The notes beneath the pieces are model-generated. The model had not been told where the DNA came from and made no database searches. It worked only from the letters and a program-made list of their open reading frames with translations. 38,758 nucleotides of DNA, from the NCBI GenBank assembly GCA_032718475.1, contig JAUCBJ010004671.1, forward strand, positions 1 through 38,758, read 5' to 3'. The translations under genes and the position numbers were made by a program. This DNA is from Nemertoderma westbladi (lineage: Eukaryota; Xenacoelomorpha; Nemertodermatida; Nemertodermatidae). This document shows positions 1 to 10,912 of this stretch, one piece after another. Each line of letters starts with the position of its first letter. Position 1 is the first letter of the stretch.

Positions 1-2
1 TT

Positions 3-617
3 AAAGACACTAACTCGAAACCCACATTTTACCTATCCACTAACCAACAGATGAAGGGCATATTCCAAAATACTGTACGTAGATACTCCAAAAACTACGA
101 TCTTGACATCAACATTAATGTAGTCACGAAGAACCCCACATCACTAGGACAAATACTAACCAAAAATAAAACTCAATCGCAAACACACACAAATAACACC
201 ACTAATGAGCCATGTAACACTAGCCGCTGCCTTACATGCAAAACTATCACTAACATACAACAGACACCATGGGGTGAAAAGATAAAAGGACACTATACAT
301 GTAAGTCCCACACTGTATGTTACTTGGCCTGGTGCCACTGCCACCCTACTCTATACTACATAGGCCAAACGAGACAGAAGCTTCACGAACGCTTTAATGG
401 ACACCGCAACAACATCCGACACTACCCCTCACGAGCCAATGACGGAAAAACACACGAAGACATACTCCTAGCTAGGCACATATACGGTTGTGGTTTAGAA
501 AATCTACGCACCGCAACCATAAAACAATTCACAAACATACCCGAACTACTAGCGACGGAAGCTAACCTAATCTATACATACAACCCCCCACTTAACGTAG
601 CAAGACCAGCAATCTAA
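3..617 (+). CDS. Penelope-like retroelement, C-terminal part with GIY-YIG endonuclease (5' end outside window)
   Basis: The frame is open from the window edge to the TAA at 615-617, so this is the C-terminal 204 codons of a longer protein; the Met at 51 is internal and not a start. A linker with SLGQIL and a Cys-rich stretch (CNTSRCLTCK) is followed by a GIY-YIG nuclease core: YYIGQTRQKLHERFNGHR near residues 120-140 counted from 51, with the catalytic-type Arg in HERF. This order (Cys linker, then GIY-YIG) is what Penelope-like elements have after their reverse transcriptase, where the nuclease nicks the target for reverse transcription. The RT itself must lie to the left. The visible part has no stop or frameshift, so this copy may be fairly young. 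A free-standing GIY-YIG gene is less likely because of the linker and the ribozyme-like motif downstream. Confidence 0.85.
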   Translation, partial: KDTNSKPTFYLSTNQQMKGIFQNTVRRYSKNYDLDININVVTKNPTSLGQILTKNKTQSQTHTNNTTNEPCNTSRCLTCKTITNIQQTPWGEKIKGHYTCKSHTVCYLAWCHCHPTLYYIGQTRQKLHERFNGHRNNIRHYPSRANDGKTHEDILLARHIYGCGLENLRTATIKQFTNIPELLATEANLIYTYNPPLNVARPAI

Positions 618-1079
618 ACCCAACGTTTTATATAATACACCCTATATTCTATACCTTACACAACCACAGTGCCCTCTATAGCGAATTTCAGGGGTTTTTA
701 TGTGCTTTTCCCCTACCTTCCTTTTTGTTTTTGTCTTGGTTTTTCTGTTTCTTGTGATTTCTTACTCTGTAAAAATTACAGCTATCATTTTGTTGCATTC
801 TACCTAACCATGCGCTTTAAGTAGATACCTCATAATCCTATGTAACCTACCTAATCCAATTATACCATTCAGTATGTAGACACATGACCACTCCTGGGAT
901 TTCCCTATCAACTTCTCCCAACCTTATAACCCAACCTGCAACCCTATATTTGTACTTTAGATTGACAGCTTACAACTAACTCGGTGTACTTTCCCTATCA
1001 CAATTACCTTACGTTATACAGTACATACATATACGTTAACCTTTCTGGGATTCACCTATCAGGTATTCCCCTTTAAAAC

Positions 1080-1098
1080 TTATATATATATATATATA
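1080..1098. repeat. (TA)n microsatellite
   Basis: About nine TA units lie in the non-coding 3' part of the Penelope-like element. Apart from this repeat and the ribozyme-like motif, I see nothing functional in 618-1240. Confidence 0.9.
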
Positions 1099-1125
1099 GA
1101 CCCCCACCTTTTCCTGTTAGTTGCC

Positions 1126-1176
1126 AGTACATAGTCTGATGCAGACCGGTAGGTCGAAAACGTTTACTATTGTATC
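1126..1176 (+). ncRNA. Hammerhead-ribozyme-like motif in the Penelope element 3' region
   Basis: Read on the + strand, CTGATG (1136-1141) is followed by C and A, a 4-bp helix II GACC (1144-1147)/GGTC (1152-1155) with loop GGTA, then GAAA (1156-1159). Helix III is minimal and self-complementary (AACGTT, 1159-1164). The expected cleavage site follows T1165. Helix I pairs ATAGT (1131-1135) with ACTAT (1166-1170), then TAC (1128-1130) with GTA (1172-1174) past one bulged T. Type I hammerheads with a tiny helix III are known from the terminal repeats of Penelope-like elements, and this lies about 510 bp after the GIY-YIG stop. The oddity is one extra C between the core G8 and A9, which may weaken or abolish activity. 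Confidence 0.6.
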
Positions 1177-1244
1177 TTTATCTAATATAATATAACCAGC
1201 TAAAGACCCTCAATACTTTATTTTTTCTATCATCTTTACACTAT

Positions 1245-3502
1245 GCTGCCGCTGGTGAATGCCTACCACTTCATCCGTTAGTTTTTTTAAAAATATCCCG
1301 TGGTCTAAAGTGTCAAATGCCTTCTTCAAGGCAATATAAATTATACAACCAGTATTCTGTGAGTCTAGCTAGTGCTTCTTGTAGGCGTTCTGTTATTGTT
1401 AATATGGCATCTGTCGTAGTTAATTTTTTTCTAAATCCGTATTGAGAGTCGCATAATATAGAGTATTTGTTTAGGTAGCTCAGTAATTGTGTATTAATTA
1501 TCCGTTCGTATAATTTACTAAATAATGGTAGAATAGATATGGGACGGTAATTATTTTTCTCCAGATCTCCAGTTTTGTAAATGGGTGTAATTTTCGCACG
1601 TTTTAATATTTTGGGGAAGAAGCCATGTATTGATAAATTAATTAAATATTTTAAATGGGGAGCTAGATCGTAAGCGGCTATTTTAATTAATTTAATTGGA
1701 AATTTGTCATTGGTGGCACAGTTGTTGTCTAAGTATAATATATTATATATTACTTCCGTTTCAGTAGTTTCAGATAAGTAGAATGAATTTGCTTTGCGGT
1801 GCGTTATAAAACGAGTTGGATTTCTATAACTTTTTGGAATATTTTCAGATAATTTTGAACCTACGTTGGCAAAGTGTTCGTTAAATATATTAGCAATTTC
1901 GTTGGAATTAGTTACTTCTTGTGTACCTTTTGATGTAGTGATTATTAATTTTTTGGGTGCATTTAGATTTTTTCGCTTATTTATTGCTTGATTAATGGTT
2001 TCCCATGTTTTTTTCATGTTATATTTATACTTTTCAAATTTTGATGCATAATATTGTTTTTCAGCTGATCTAAGGATTTTTGTCAATTGATTACGGTATG
2101 TTTTTTATATTGTTGTTGATTTTGTAGTGTAGGATTCTTAGATTGAGTGGCGTAAAGTTTATTATTTTTTATTGTAGATTTTACAAGTGCCGGTGTCATC
2201 CAGGGTTTCCGAGGAATCTCATTCTTTATTAAGTTTTTTTGGTAGGTGTTTATTTGTAATAAGCTCTAGATCATTGTAGAAATTTTCAAATTTCACCTCT
2301 AGTGGGACTGAGTGGTCTTTGTATGTCCAGTTCAGATTTTTTTGTAAGTCAGAAAGAAATCTGGGTTGGTTAAATTTAGAGTAGTCATAAATATAAGTTG
2401 TCTGTGGGGGTGTAAAGTAGCACGAATAGTTCTGTATTATAATGAATGTTGCTCAGTGATCGGTTGTTCCTAATTGGCCATTGAAAACTCCAGATGAAAT
2501 TAATTTGTTAGAAATGTTTGTTGATACGTGGTCAGATATAGTTCTAGAATGTGGTGTAATTCGTGTTGGTTTATCGATTAATTGTTCAAGGCCGTTGGAT
2601 TCAAGTATTTGTATGTAATTATTGGATGGGTTTGATGGCTTCAACAAATCTATATTATAGTCCCCTGTTAGTACTATGTCTGTTGAGTCATTGGTCAATG
2701 TAGATAGTAGTGTATTTAGGTTTATATTAAAATCAGTTATATTGCAAGTGTCGGATCTGTATATTGTACCTACAATAAGTGGTTTAATTGGTTAATTTTT
2801 GCTTTTTTTCCTCATGATGGTAGCCCATGTAGACTCGCAGTTTGGTAATATTAAATCTTTTCTTTCAGATACAGTTAATTCGTTTTTTATATAAATAGCT
2901 GTGCCTCCGCGGTTTCTTTTCCCGTATGCTCAGTTGGTAGTTAGGGGCCGTGAGTAACCTGGTATTTGTAAGTAATCTAGGTCAGAATCATCAGTGAGGA
3001 ATGTTTCAGTGAATGTTAGTATGTCAAATTGGGTGTTAAGTGAAGATAGGTAGTCAATAATAGCGGAAAAGTTTAATTTTAGGCTCCTACAGTTTATATT
3101 AAAAATGGATAAGTTGTTGTTATTTATATTATTAAATGTATTATTAAATTTAAGTTCATCGTAGTATTGACAATTTGAGATGTTATTTTTTAAATTTGTA
3201 TCTGGATCAATATAGTTAAAAGTGCTATTATAATCACTATAATTTTCAGGTAATAGAATATCATCTTCAGCATCATCATCAAAGAAGAATATGTCATTAT
3301 CATCAGTTGAAACATCAGTAAATGGAAATATTTTTATATAACAGTGTATGCAATAAATATCATTTTCAAAATTTTCTATATCTTGTGTGTCCACACATGT
3401 ACCACATTGAAAATGATAAGTGCACTTGCAGATAGAACAATTTAGCAATGTATTATTGTTAAACACTCTAGCTACTAATTTAGGTAGGACAGTTACACCC
3501 AT
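1245..3502 (-). pseudogene. CR1/L2-like LINE, decayed; zinc finger, EEP endonuclease and start of reverse transcriptase
   Basis: Reading leftward from the ATG at 3500-3502: an N-terminal PHD-like zinc finger (CSICKCTYHFQC then YCIHC), an acidic Asn/Asp-rich linker, the start of an apurinic-type endonuclease (IFNINCRSL, TETFL), then in other frames RGGTAIYIKNEL (near 2900), VLTGDYNIDLL (near 2670) and TISDH (near 2540). The connector PWMTPALVKSTI (about 2190) and RT motifs follow: NYRPISILPLFSKLYERII, QYGFRKKLTTTDA and ALKKAFDTLDH (about 1310). The catalytic YxDD and everything beyond are missing at about 1245, so the 3' end is lost, which is opposite to normal LINE truncation. At least four frameshifts or stops separate the blocks. 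The Jockey/CR1/L2 group is clear; the exact clade is not. Confidence 0.8.
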
Positions 3503-3826
3503 AGAGAATTGCGACCGGTATATTTATAATTTATGATTGGTGTTATGGGTGAATGAGTGGTTTTATATTATTATAATATTTTGTTGGGCACAGATTTTGC
3601 AAAGTCGGCAATGACGTCCATGTGGGATCGAACTGGTGACCTCCGAGTTGGAAGTCTGACGCTCTAACCATTCAGCTAGAGGCTCAGGTAAAATATAGAG
3701 CTGGAAATACTATCTGATACCTTGTATCCACTGTATCGAAACCACTCATTCACCCATAACACCAATAATAAATTATAAATATACTGGTCGCAATTCTCTA
3801 TGGGTGTAACTGTCCTACCTAAATTT
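3474..3826. repeat. Foldback: inverted LINE 5' ends around a tRNA-like SINE head (copy 1)
   Basis: A left arm of about 88 bp (3474-3563) is repeated almost perfectly in inverse orientation at 3738-3826. Each arm contains the LINE 5' leader and its first codons (MGVTVLPK). The loop of about 174 bp holds the tRNA-like SINE segment. As single-stranded DNA or RNA it would form one long hairpin. The same structure recurs at 11404-11753. Confidence 0.85.
3581..3690 (-). mobile_element. tRNA-derived SINE head, copy A
   Basis: On the minus strand an A-box-like TAGCTGAATGG and a B-box-like AGTTCGATCC are spaced as in a tRNA, with an anticodon loop CTTCCAA that would read as tRNA-Gly(TCC). The anticodon stem and acceptor stem do not pair properly, so it is a SINE or tRNA fossil and not a working tRNA gene. 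The same segment occurs at 11161-11265 and 11517-11616. Confidence 0.65.
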
Positions 3827-3839
3827 GTTAGTAATAGTA

Positions 3840-4983
3840 CCCAGTACTAACATATATTAAAAAAGTATAATTAAATGTTAAAATTAATAAATTATGTTAT
3901 AAATAAGTTAGCTTATATTTATGGTGGTGTTTGGCGCCATGTTAATAATATAGCTACTGGTCATTAATAGCTATACCCCGTCTACTAGTAGCTAATGCAG
4001 TAGGCCTATCTGGCTGTCAGGCAAATTTCCACCTATTGTTTACATGGTAACCTAAACTGGTTTGGCGTGTGGTCCACTCTAGTCCACCCGGTTCAATTTC
4101 TATTTCCACAGATTGTTTGCAGAAAGAAACCGTTACATTCTTTCACCCATAATGGTACCGGTCTGTAGCACCACCCTCTGTCTGTACTCCTTATTAGTTT
4201 TTGACAGACAAACGGATAAACAGATAGACAAATTTACTATTAAATTACTGGGAGCAAAACTTGGTATATGAGTACCGCCCAACCTTACCTTCCGGTAGCA
4301 GCCTCAGTGTTGCCTCCAACAATGGCCGGCTGTGTGCCAAAATGGAGGGGAAAGGCTCCATTTTGTCAATGGCAATAGGCTAAAAAGAATTGCACTCTAT
4401 ATAAGGGAACGGCTACTATGGGAACAGTACTCTATGATGTCATATCAAAAAATTCCAGAAATTCAGTGCCGTTGCTATGGATGCAATAACAAAAAAATGT
4501 AAAACGACTGACATCATTTAAATGAATCTAGTACTATGGGTGAGGTTTATCTATACATTTTTTCTGAAGTTAATAATATGACGTCAGTTTGTGGTAGAGT
4601 ATCATTAAATTATTACAAACATTTATTTACCGGAATGACTGCAACTTATCAGTAGATCTGCTATACAATTATATACAGTATAGTATAATGGGGTTGTCCT
4701 CCTCTCTAATTAATACCACATAGTTCCGAGTTAACCGATTTTATTACAATTGTTTATGTGATGAAGGGGCGCTGAGGATGTTATCCAAATAAAAATCGAT
4801 AACCAAAAATTCTAAATATTGCAGCTTCTGAAGGACCAGCCCTAATACTTTTCTTCCTAAATTTCAAGGATTTCATTAAGAAATGGCCGTATTCACAGAA
4901 CCAAAAATAACAACCTGCCTGTTGTTATGGTAACAGAAAATATTGTATTTATTTAAATCAGAAAATTTGCATTTATTATACAG
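3840..4983 (+). other. Intronic/upstream sequence, no gene seen
   Basis: AT-rich sequence without a convincing reading frame. It includes GACAGACAAACGGATAAACA-type motifs (about 4200-4230) that are expanded into a tandem array in the duplicate at 12880-13515. It ends in a polypyrimidine-poor but usable acceptor, TTATACAG, before exon 1. Confidence 0.6.
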
Positions 4984-5640
4984 GCGAATGGCAAATAGAA
5001 GCACACTGGCCATTAACAATAGAACACGGGGGGAACGATGTGGTGGGAAATCAAAGTGGAAGTATCAAAAGAAGTCCATCATTCGGACCAGGACCATCAG
5101 GAGTCGATAACCAAGCAATGAATTTCCATAACGGATATGTTTCAGTTCAACACGGTGTAGAGTTACTAACAGAGACGTTTACTCTGGTAGCTTTTGTGAA
5201 ACCTATTGGAATCGGTCCAATATTTGAATATGGGAATGTAGCTGCCATTGGCTCACACTTTTGGTTATCTCCTAATAGTAATACCCTGTACTATGATGCC
5301 CGTAATGGAATATCACCGGTATTTACCATGCCAGATGCTACAGAAATTAATGAATGGTATATGGTGGTTGTAGGAGTCAATGCAATAAACAAAAAGGTGA
5401 TGTTCTACAGTCGGAAAGTAGGAAATGTTGAACATCAGAAGATGGAGTTTGATACACCATCAACAGCAAGAGGAACAGCAGATACTAAGAACACGCTGAA
5501 TATTGGGAAACGGGAAATGGATGGGATTGCCTTTAAAGGATATATTGCCCAAGCTCACTATTACAGTTGTTATTTATCAGAAGTAAATATGAGTAGCATT
5601 TTTAATGAAATCTCCCAAATCGGCAACAGATCTGAAAGAG
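4984..5640 (+). CDS. Laminin-G-like (jellyroll) domain exon 1 of a multi-domain lectin-like gene
   Basis: A 657-nt exon bounded by TTATACAG (4976-4983) and the donor G|GTTAGT (5641). Both flanking introns are phase 1, so the exon is exactly 219 codons and symmetric. It encodes one concanavalin-A-like/LamG-like domain: EWQIEAHWPL at the start, AMNFHNGYVSVQHG, ETFTLVAFVKP, GPIFEYG, EWYMVVVGVNAINKKVMFYS, then a closing FKGYIAQAHYYSCYLSEV strand pattern. Such domains (Laminin_G_3/LamGL type) usually sit in secreted or cell-surface proteins and bind sugars or proteins. No signal peptide or membrane segment is in this exon; the methionine at 5040 is internal. The protein differs from exon 3 at about seven positions. 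Ligand and organism-level role are unknown. Confidence 0.82.
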
Positions 5641-6130
5641 GTTAGTTATTCCCATATTATATACCTGATGATACAGATGTCCAAACATGTACAGACACAA
5701 ACATGCACTGTACATGCTGTCTCGACGTAGTACTATTAGTATTATTGATGATGTATTCTAGGGGTTTAATAGAAAAACTTTTATTAATTCAATATAATTA
5801 ATTACGATTAATAATACATTAATCCGCCAACATTACAAGTATGCATTGGTGGTTGGGCATATGTAACCATTGCTACAGTTCTGATCAGTTATAAAAAATT
5901 TTGCATTATCATCAAGATGTTACTGATGTTGACAATATTTAATTCATTAAATTCATACCATGAACCTCGCAGAGCATCTTGGTGAACACTGAACATCCTG
6001 GTCATATCTGTTAAATTATCCAGCAGTGGTTACTATAACTCAACACAGGTTCTACAACTGCTTGCAAAAAATTTACCTTTAGAATGTGTGATTTCGGGCA
6101 ATGAGATCTGCAGGTGATCTCCGAATCCAG

Positions 6131-6519
6131 GTAGTGGTGTAGCAAAAATATTGTTTCTACTTTGCAAAAAAGGCCATACAACGACTAATGGTACCAATGT
6201 TTCTTACATTAATGCCAGATCATCACTAAAAAGTGGGGGTCTGTCATATTGGTGGTTTTATCTACTTCTACTACCACTACACTCAAAAAATTGTTCGAAT
6301 TTTAAATATATTCCGATTATATGTATAAATTAGTGATGGCATGACATCAATGTTCTAAAAATTAAATTTCATTTCGAATTCTCAACTAACACCCTAGATC
6401 TTTACTATAAAGATGGCTACCGAGAAATGTAATGATTGTAAAATTGAAAAATGTAAGCTGCAATGTATGCTATAGTGGACCCGGATAGTACGTCCCAGAT
6501 AGACTAGATTCTGTTTTGT
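6131..6519 (+). other. Intron sequence without recognisable gene
   Basis: Only short chance reading frames occur here. The region precedes the RTE relic, whose 5' boundary is not sharp and may lie as far left as about 6400. Confidence 0.5.
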
Positions 6520-8703
6520 AGGAAATACAGGAGCTCTATACAAGACTGTAATGCTTTTACACTTCGACCCTTCTCCAGTGATCACCACCTTATTGTGGCC
6601 AAGGTAAGACTTAGTCTGCATGCTAGCAGAACAACAAAATGTGCCTTGCTGCAAGACTGGTCCTCTCTATTGCAACAGCCAAGTGTGAGATCCAGCTTCA
6701 CACTACAGCTGAGCAACAGGTATTGTGTTTTTGCCTCTGAGGCAGCGGATCACTGCGAGGGCTATACTGCCTTTAGCAGTAACAGTTCCTCTATACCCTC
6801 GATACAGGAAAAAGGCCCCCTGGACTGATCACAAAATTCATAAGTGCCAAAATGACCTCTATAAGGCGCAGAATGAGTCTCAACTCAAACAAACTACAGC
6901 AGCCAAGAATGCAGTTAAGGCTGCATCTAGGTCCCTGAACAGGCAGTACTCTGTTAATCTACAGGAGCTAATAAACCAACAGCTTGATGCCATTACTGAT
7001 GCCGCCGACAGCAGGCAATCATCCCAGGCATGGAAATCGATCAATTTGCTTACTGGGCAGTAAAGCCAACAAACCACCATGGTTAAGGCAGAATCACCAG
7101 CTGATCACCACAATGGTTGGAAGGCCCACTTTGAAATGCTCCTCAATAATGACAGGGTATTGCCCGATAACTTTATAGAAGTAAAATTGTCTGAGTCTGT
7201 ACTCCCAGATATTCCCATTGGCAATATCTCCTTTGTGGAAGTGAAGGCTGCTGCAAAGAGCATTAAGACCAATTGCGCCAGTGGAGTAGATGGTGTTCCC
7301 CCTGAGGTCTTTAAAATGGTATTTAAAGGTCATATATCCCATCATCATAGACATATACAGAAGAACAAGAGTCCCAGAAGAAATGAAAACAAATAAGTTG
7401 GTGCCAGTTCCCAAGAAGAACAACCCCTGGGTTCCATAGAATGGGTTCCATAAAGGTCATGGAACCATGGAACCAATTTTGGCACTTAGTATGATAATTG
7501 AAGACTAAGAGTTATCAATAAAAGAAAGACATCTGGCTGTTAACTTTGTTGACTTCTTTAAGGCCATTTATTCAATCTCTCACTCATGCATGTTCAGCAT
7601 ACTTTTATTATATGGGATTCCTGATGAAATTATAGCAGCAATCAGATCAGTATACTATGTTTCGACAACATTTGTGTCTACTGTTGCTGGTGACACAGAA
7701 CCATTTGAAGTATTATGGGGAGTCCCCCAGGGAGACATACTTGCACCATTCTTGTTCATTATTGTGGTTGACTATGTTCTACACATTTCCTTAGATCATC
7801 ATAATGATGATGGGGGTGATGGTAACCCAACCTACCTGCTCTGGAAGTCGAGGAAATCCTACCAAGTACCTAACTGATCTAGACTTGCTGATGACTTAGG
7901 AGTACTCTCAGAATCACTAGAGGGAGCCCAACGGCTTCTCAGCTCATTGGAACAGGCTGCTTCTAGTGTTGGTCTTTTTATTAACTCCAAAAAGACCAAA
8001 TTTTTGACAGTTAACTTTGAAAGTCCTCAGCAAGTCACTGACTGGATGAGCGTAAGCTCAAAGGATTGTATGCTTGAGCATGTGGATGACTTATGTTACC
8101 TGGGATCATGGATCTGGATGTCAGTTGAGGACCTTCAAATACGTAAGGGAAAGGGATGGGCAGCCTTGAATAGTCTTTCCAAGATTTGGAAGTCACCTTA
8201 AATTAATCGGAAACTTAAGGTCCGATTATTTAGAGCAGCAGTAGTTCCAGTACTCCTCTATGGGAGTCCATGATGGGGTCTAACTGCTGAGGACGCCAAA
8301 CCTCTGGATGGCACATTCATAAAAATGATACGCTGGGTTCACTGTGTCAAGTACAATGCACGCATCACCAACCAGACACTATATAACATTGGAGGTGTCT
8401 CATTGGTTCCCCCAAGCTTGACATTAGAACAAAGCTGCCTCCGCTTTGCAGGACATTGCTTTCGCCATGAGGACCAGCCAGTTCTTGTGCTTTGGCAGCC
8501 TCATGGAGTGAATACGCATGGTGGACAGCCCATGACATTCTTGAGAAGCATCTTAAAGGACACTGGCCTTGAAGATGCGGATGATCTAGCAAATGTCATG
8601 GGTGATATGGAGTTGTGGCAGCGCAATTTTTTCGACAACCCAGCACAGAATTCTTAAAAATGCAGCTGCAATGCAGCATGCCGATCCTGGTAGTAGTAGC
8701 TAA
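6520..8703 (+). pseudogene. RTE-type LINE, 5'-truncated and frameshifted, with (TAG)n tail
   Basis: The order of blocks is that of an endonuclease-reverse transcriptase. FSSDHHLIVAK (end of the endonuclease, about 6580) is followed by a helical linker (6810-7060), SGVDGVPPEVFK (about 7280), VDFFKAIYSISH (about 7550), WGVPQGDILAPFLF (about 7720), LADDLGVLSES with the catalytic DD pair (about 7890), VGLFINSKKTKFL, CYLGSWIW, and the RTE-specific C-terminus RFAGHCFRHEDQPV...LWQPHG ending at the stop near 8657. The blocks lie in several frames with stops, so it is dead. The 3' end AAAATGCAGCTGCAATGCAG followed by GTAGTAGTAG recurs in the copies at 23521 and 30414, which marks one family. It sits inside the intron between lectin-like exons 1 and 2. 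Confidence 0.82.
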
Positions 8704-8732
8704 TTATTTTGAAGTAATTGTTATTTTCTTGA

Positions 8733-8897
8733 GCAACAAGTTTCTGTGTGTGAGGGGGTCCAGCAACAAGTTGTTGAAACAAATTTTGGAAACTAGTTTG
8801 GAAACAAGTTGCAGAAACAAGTTGCAGCACCTTGTTTCTTTGTGTGAGGGGGTCCAGCAACAAGTTGAAGAAACAAGTTGCTCCGTGTGAGGGCCTT
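8733..8897. repeat. Short repeated motif cluster (CAACAAGTT / GTGTGAGGGGGTCC)
   Basis: The stretch GTGTGAGGGGGTCCAGCAACAAGTTG occurs at about 8748 and again at about 8842, with further AACAAGTTG units between and a third GTGTGAGGG at about 8885. It looks like the remnant of a short non-autonomous transposon or a degenerate tandem repeat. Any reading frames across it are by-products of the repeat. Confidence 0.6.
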
Positions 8898-8899
8898 AC

Positions 8900-9589
8900 T
8901 GTATCATCATTGAAAATCTTGGCGGCGAGTTTTCTCAGGAAGACATAAAAATACAAATTAAAACGTTGAAAAAGTGGAAAATCACTGGCTCGGGAGGTGG
9001 TGGTAAAGAACTATAAAGTGAGATTGACGGGGACTTTTGTAACATCCATTTTAGTCACCGATTTCGGGGAACATTGGTAGACAATAATACACCACAAGCT
9101 CCTAATGCAACTAAGGAATTGCTCACCCAAAGTGATGTTAATAATTTTCTAGTCATTCAGGTTAGCTTGGACAGTGGAAATGAGGTCCTTCCATTCCCAT
9201 CCATAGTAGTTCCAATTACATTTCTCCCAAGTCCACATGTACCCCTTTCTAGCTGAACAAAACCATAATATTACATTATATATCAGCAATCTTGTGAACA
9301 TCACCTAGTTTGGGATGGTTGCCAGAAAATTATGTGGTCTTTACATTCGTATTTACTTCTCCAAGAATCGCCCACTGAATCGTAGTTTGTTCACATAGTT
9401 CATATAATATCGTAACATATATATTATATAGTAACGTTCCAGATCTAAATAATTATGTTTTTTCAAATCACACTACTTGTTCTTTTCATATAGTATTGTC
9501 TCCAGTTGATGTGTAGTGCTGCACTCTGTAGTCTTGTGTAACAACCATCGATACGTGATATTCAAGAGGAAGTCTGATTACCAGGTGGT
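8900..9589. other. Intron sequence without recognisable gene
   Basis: AT-rich, with no coding signal beyond chance frames. Confidence 0.5.
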
Positions 9590-9850
9590 ACTCATTCTTT
9601 GATAGAGCCATCGATTCCTTTACCTAAGGTGTTGCTGGAAGTCGTATATTTACTTTAGTTGAATATTATCGATGGTCGTCAGACTTCCATTAACATTGAA
9701 AATCAATAAAATCATGAATCCGGTATTGGCAGCATTTAAATGCAATCCAATCTCCTTAGCCAGCCTTCCACTTTGTGCATCAGTTACCATATTAGAAAAC
9801 TGCAGATAACAAAATATCATCTGCATAGTCGATATCTATGACTATATGAG
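9590..9850 (-). pseudogene. RTE-type reverse transcriptase fragment
   Basis: The minus strand reads DYADDILLSA (the catalytic YADD box) near 9820, followed by EIGLHLNAA, FMIFNVNGSLTTIDN and QLKKVYDFQ toward 9600, with stops and frameshifts. The part after the YADD box matches the RTE copy at 24590-25390 (FMTFNVDGNLTTIDN, QLRKVDDFQ) better than the copy at 6520, so two RTE families are present. It is an internal scrap with no tail. Confidence 0.65.
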
Positions 9851-10033
9851 CAGGATATAGGTGTTTCTACATTCTTGAAGAGTAAATCCAATATCTTCAC
9901 AAGTTCAAGTGTCTGTGTACTCATTGTGTCTCTCCAACAGTAAAACTAGTAAACTTAATTATGTGATTATATTTTATAATCAATATTATTGTATTTTACT
10001 TTTTGCTTATAATCTGCTATTTTTTATTTACAG

Positions 10034-10696
10034 GTCAATATCAAGTAGTATCTCAATGGCCATTAAACATAAGATATGGAGGGAAAGACCAGAGGGGAAA
10101 ACAAAATGGGACCATCAAAGGAAGTCCATCATTAGTTCCAGGGCCATCAGGAGTTGATAACCAGGCAATGAATTTCCATAGTGGATATGTTTCAGTTCAA
10201 CATGGTATAGAATTACTATCAGAAACATTTACTATGGTAGCTTTTGTAAAACCTATGGTTAATATATATGGTCCTATATTTGAATATGGAAATAAAGTTT
10301 CCATTGGGTCACACTTTTGGTTATTTCCTGATAGTAATACGTTGTTCTATGATGCCCTTAATGGCATATCACCTGTATTTACCATGCCAGATCCTACAGA
10401 AATTAATGAATGGTATATGGTGGTTGTAGGAGTCAATGCAATAAACAAAAAGGTGATGTTGTACAGTCGGAAAGTTGGAAATGTTGACCATCAAAAGCTG
10501 GAGTTTGACACACCATCAACAGCAAGAGGTACAGCAGATACTAATAAGACTCTCTTGATAGGAAGACGAGAAACTGATGGAACTGCTTTTAAAGGTTATA
10601 TTGCTCAAGCTTGCTTTTACAGTTGTTTTCTATCTGAAGCAAATTTGAGTAGCGTTTTTGATGAAAATTTACAACTTGAAAACATAAATGAAACCG
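10034..10696 (+). CDS. Laminin-G-like domain exon 2 of the lectin-like gene
   Basis: A 663-nt (221-codon) symmetric phase 1-1 exon. It is preceded by a good acceptor (TTTTTTATTTACAG, ending 10033) and followed by the donor CCG|GTTAGT (10697). It encodes the same jellyroll domain as exons 1, 3 and 4: QYQVVSQWPL, AMNFHSGYVSVQHG, ETFTMVAFVKPM, GPIFEYGN, NEWYMVVVGVNAINKKVMLYS, FKGYIAQACFYSCFLSEA. It has two more residues than exons 1 and 3, in the loop after VKP (MVNIYG), and a second Cys near the end. It is clearly older than the exon 1/3 split but the motifs are intact and there are no stops, which points to selection on the protein. Confidence 0.82.
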
Positions 10697-10912
10697 GTTA
10701 GTTCTTTCCATATGCTAAACTTTCTGTATTATAGGGATTTATTACAATTATTATATTTATTTCAATTTTAACTCATCAAAAGTTGGGATATTAAGTAAAT
10801 AATTAAATTAATAGCATAATAATACCATAGCATAGAGCATATAATAGCATAATGTAATTCAAGTAGTTAATGTTAATGCACTATTACAATAACTGAGACC
10901 ACCTCTGGTTTA

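Larger units (their letters stand above)
3476..6130. repeat. Segmental duplication, copy 1 (contains lectin-like exon 1)
   Basis: From the LINE 5' end through exon 1 to about 490 bp into the following intron, this block matches about 11384-15635 at high identity. Shared landmarks include the foldback, GTTTGGCGCCATG (near 3929), the stretch starting GGAGCAAAACTTGGTATATG (near 4250), the exon, and the intron stretch ending near 6130. Copy 2 is longer because of extra sequence at about 11985-12735 and about 12909-13740. Confidence 0.9.

Noticed and set aside
3619-3687. Functional tRNA-Gly gene on the minus strand (also 11197-11263 and 11549-11614)
   Set aside because: A and B boxes are present but the anticodon and acceptor stems do not pair, and it recurs inside a hairpin repeat; it is a SINE-type tRNA fossil.
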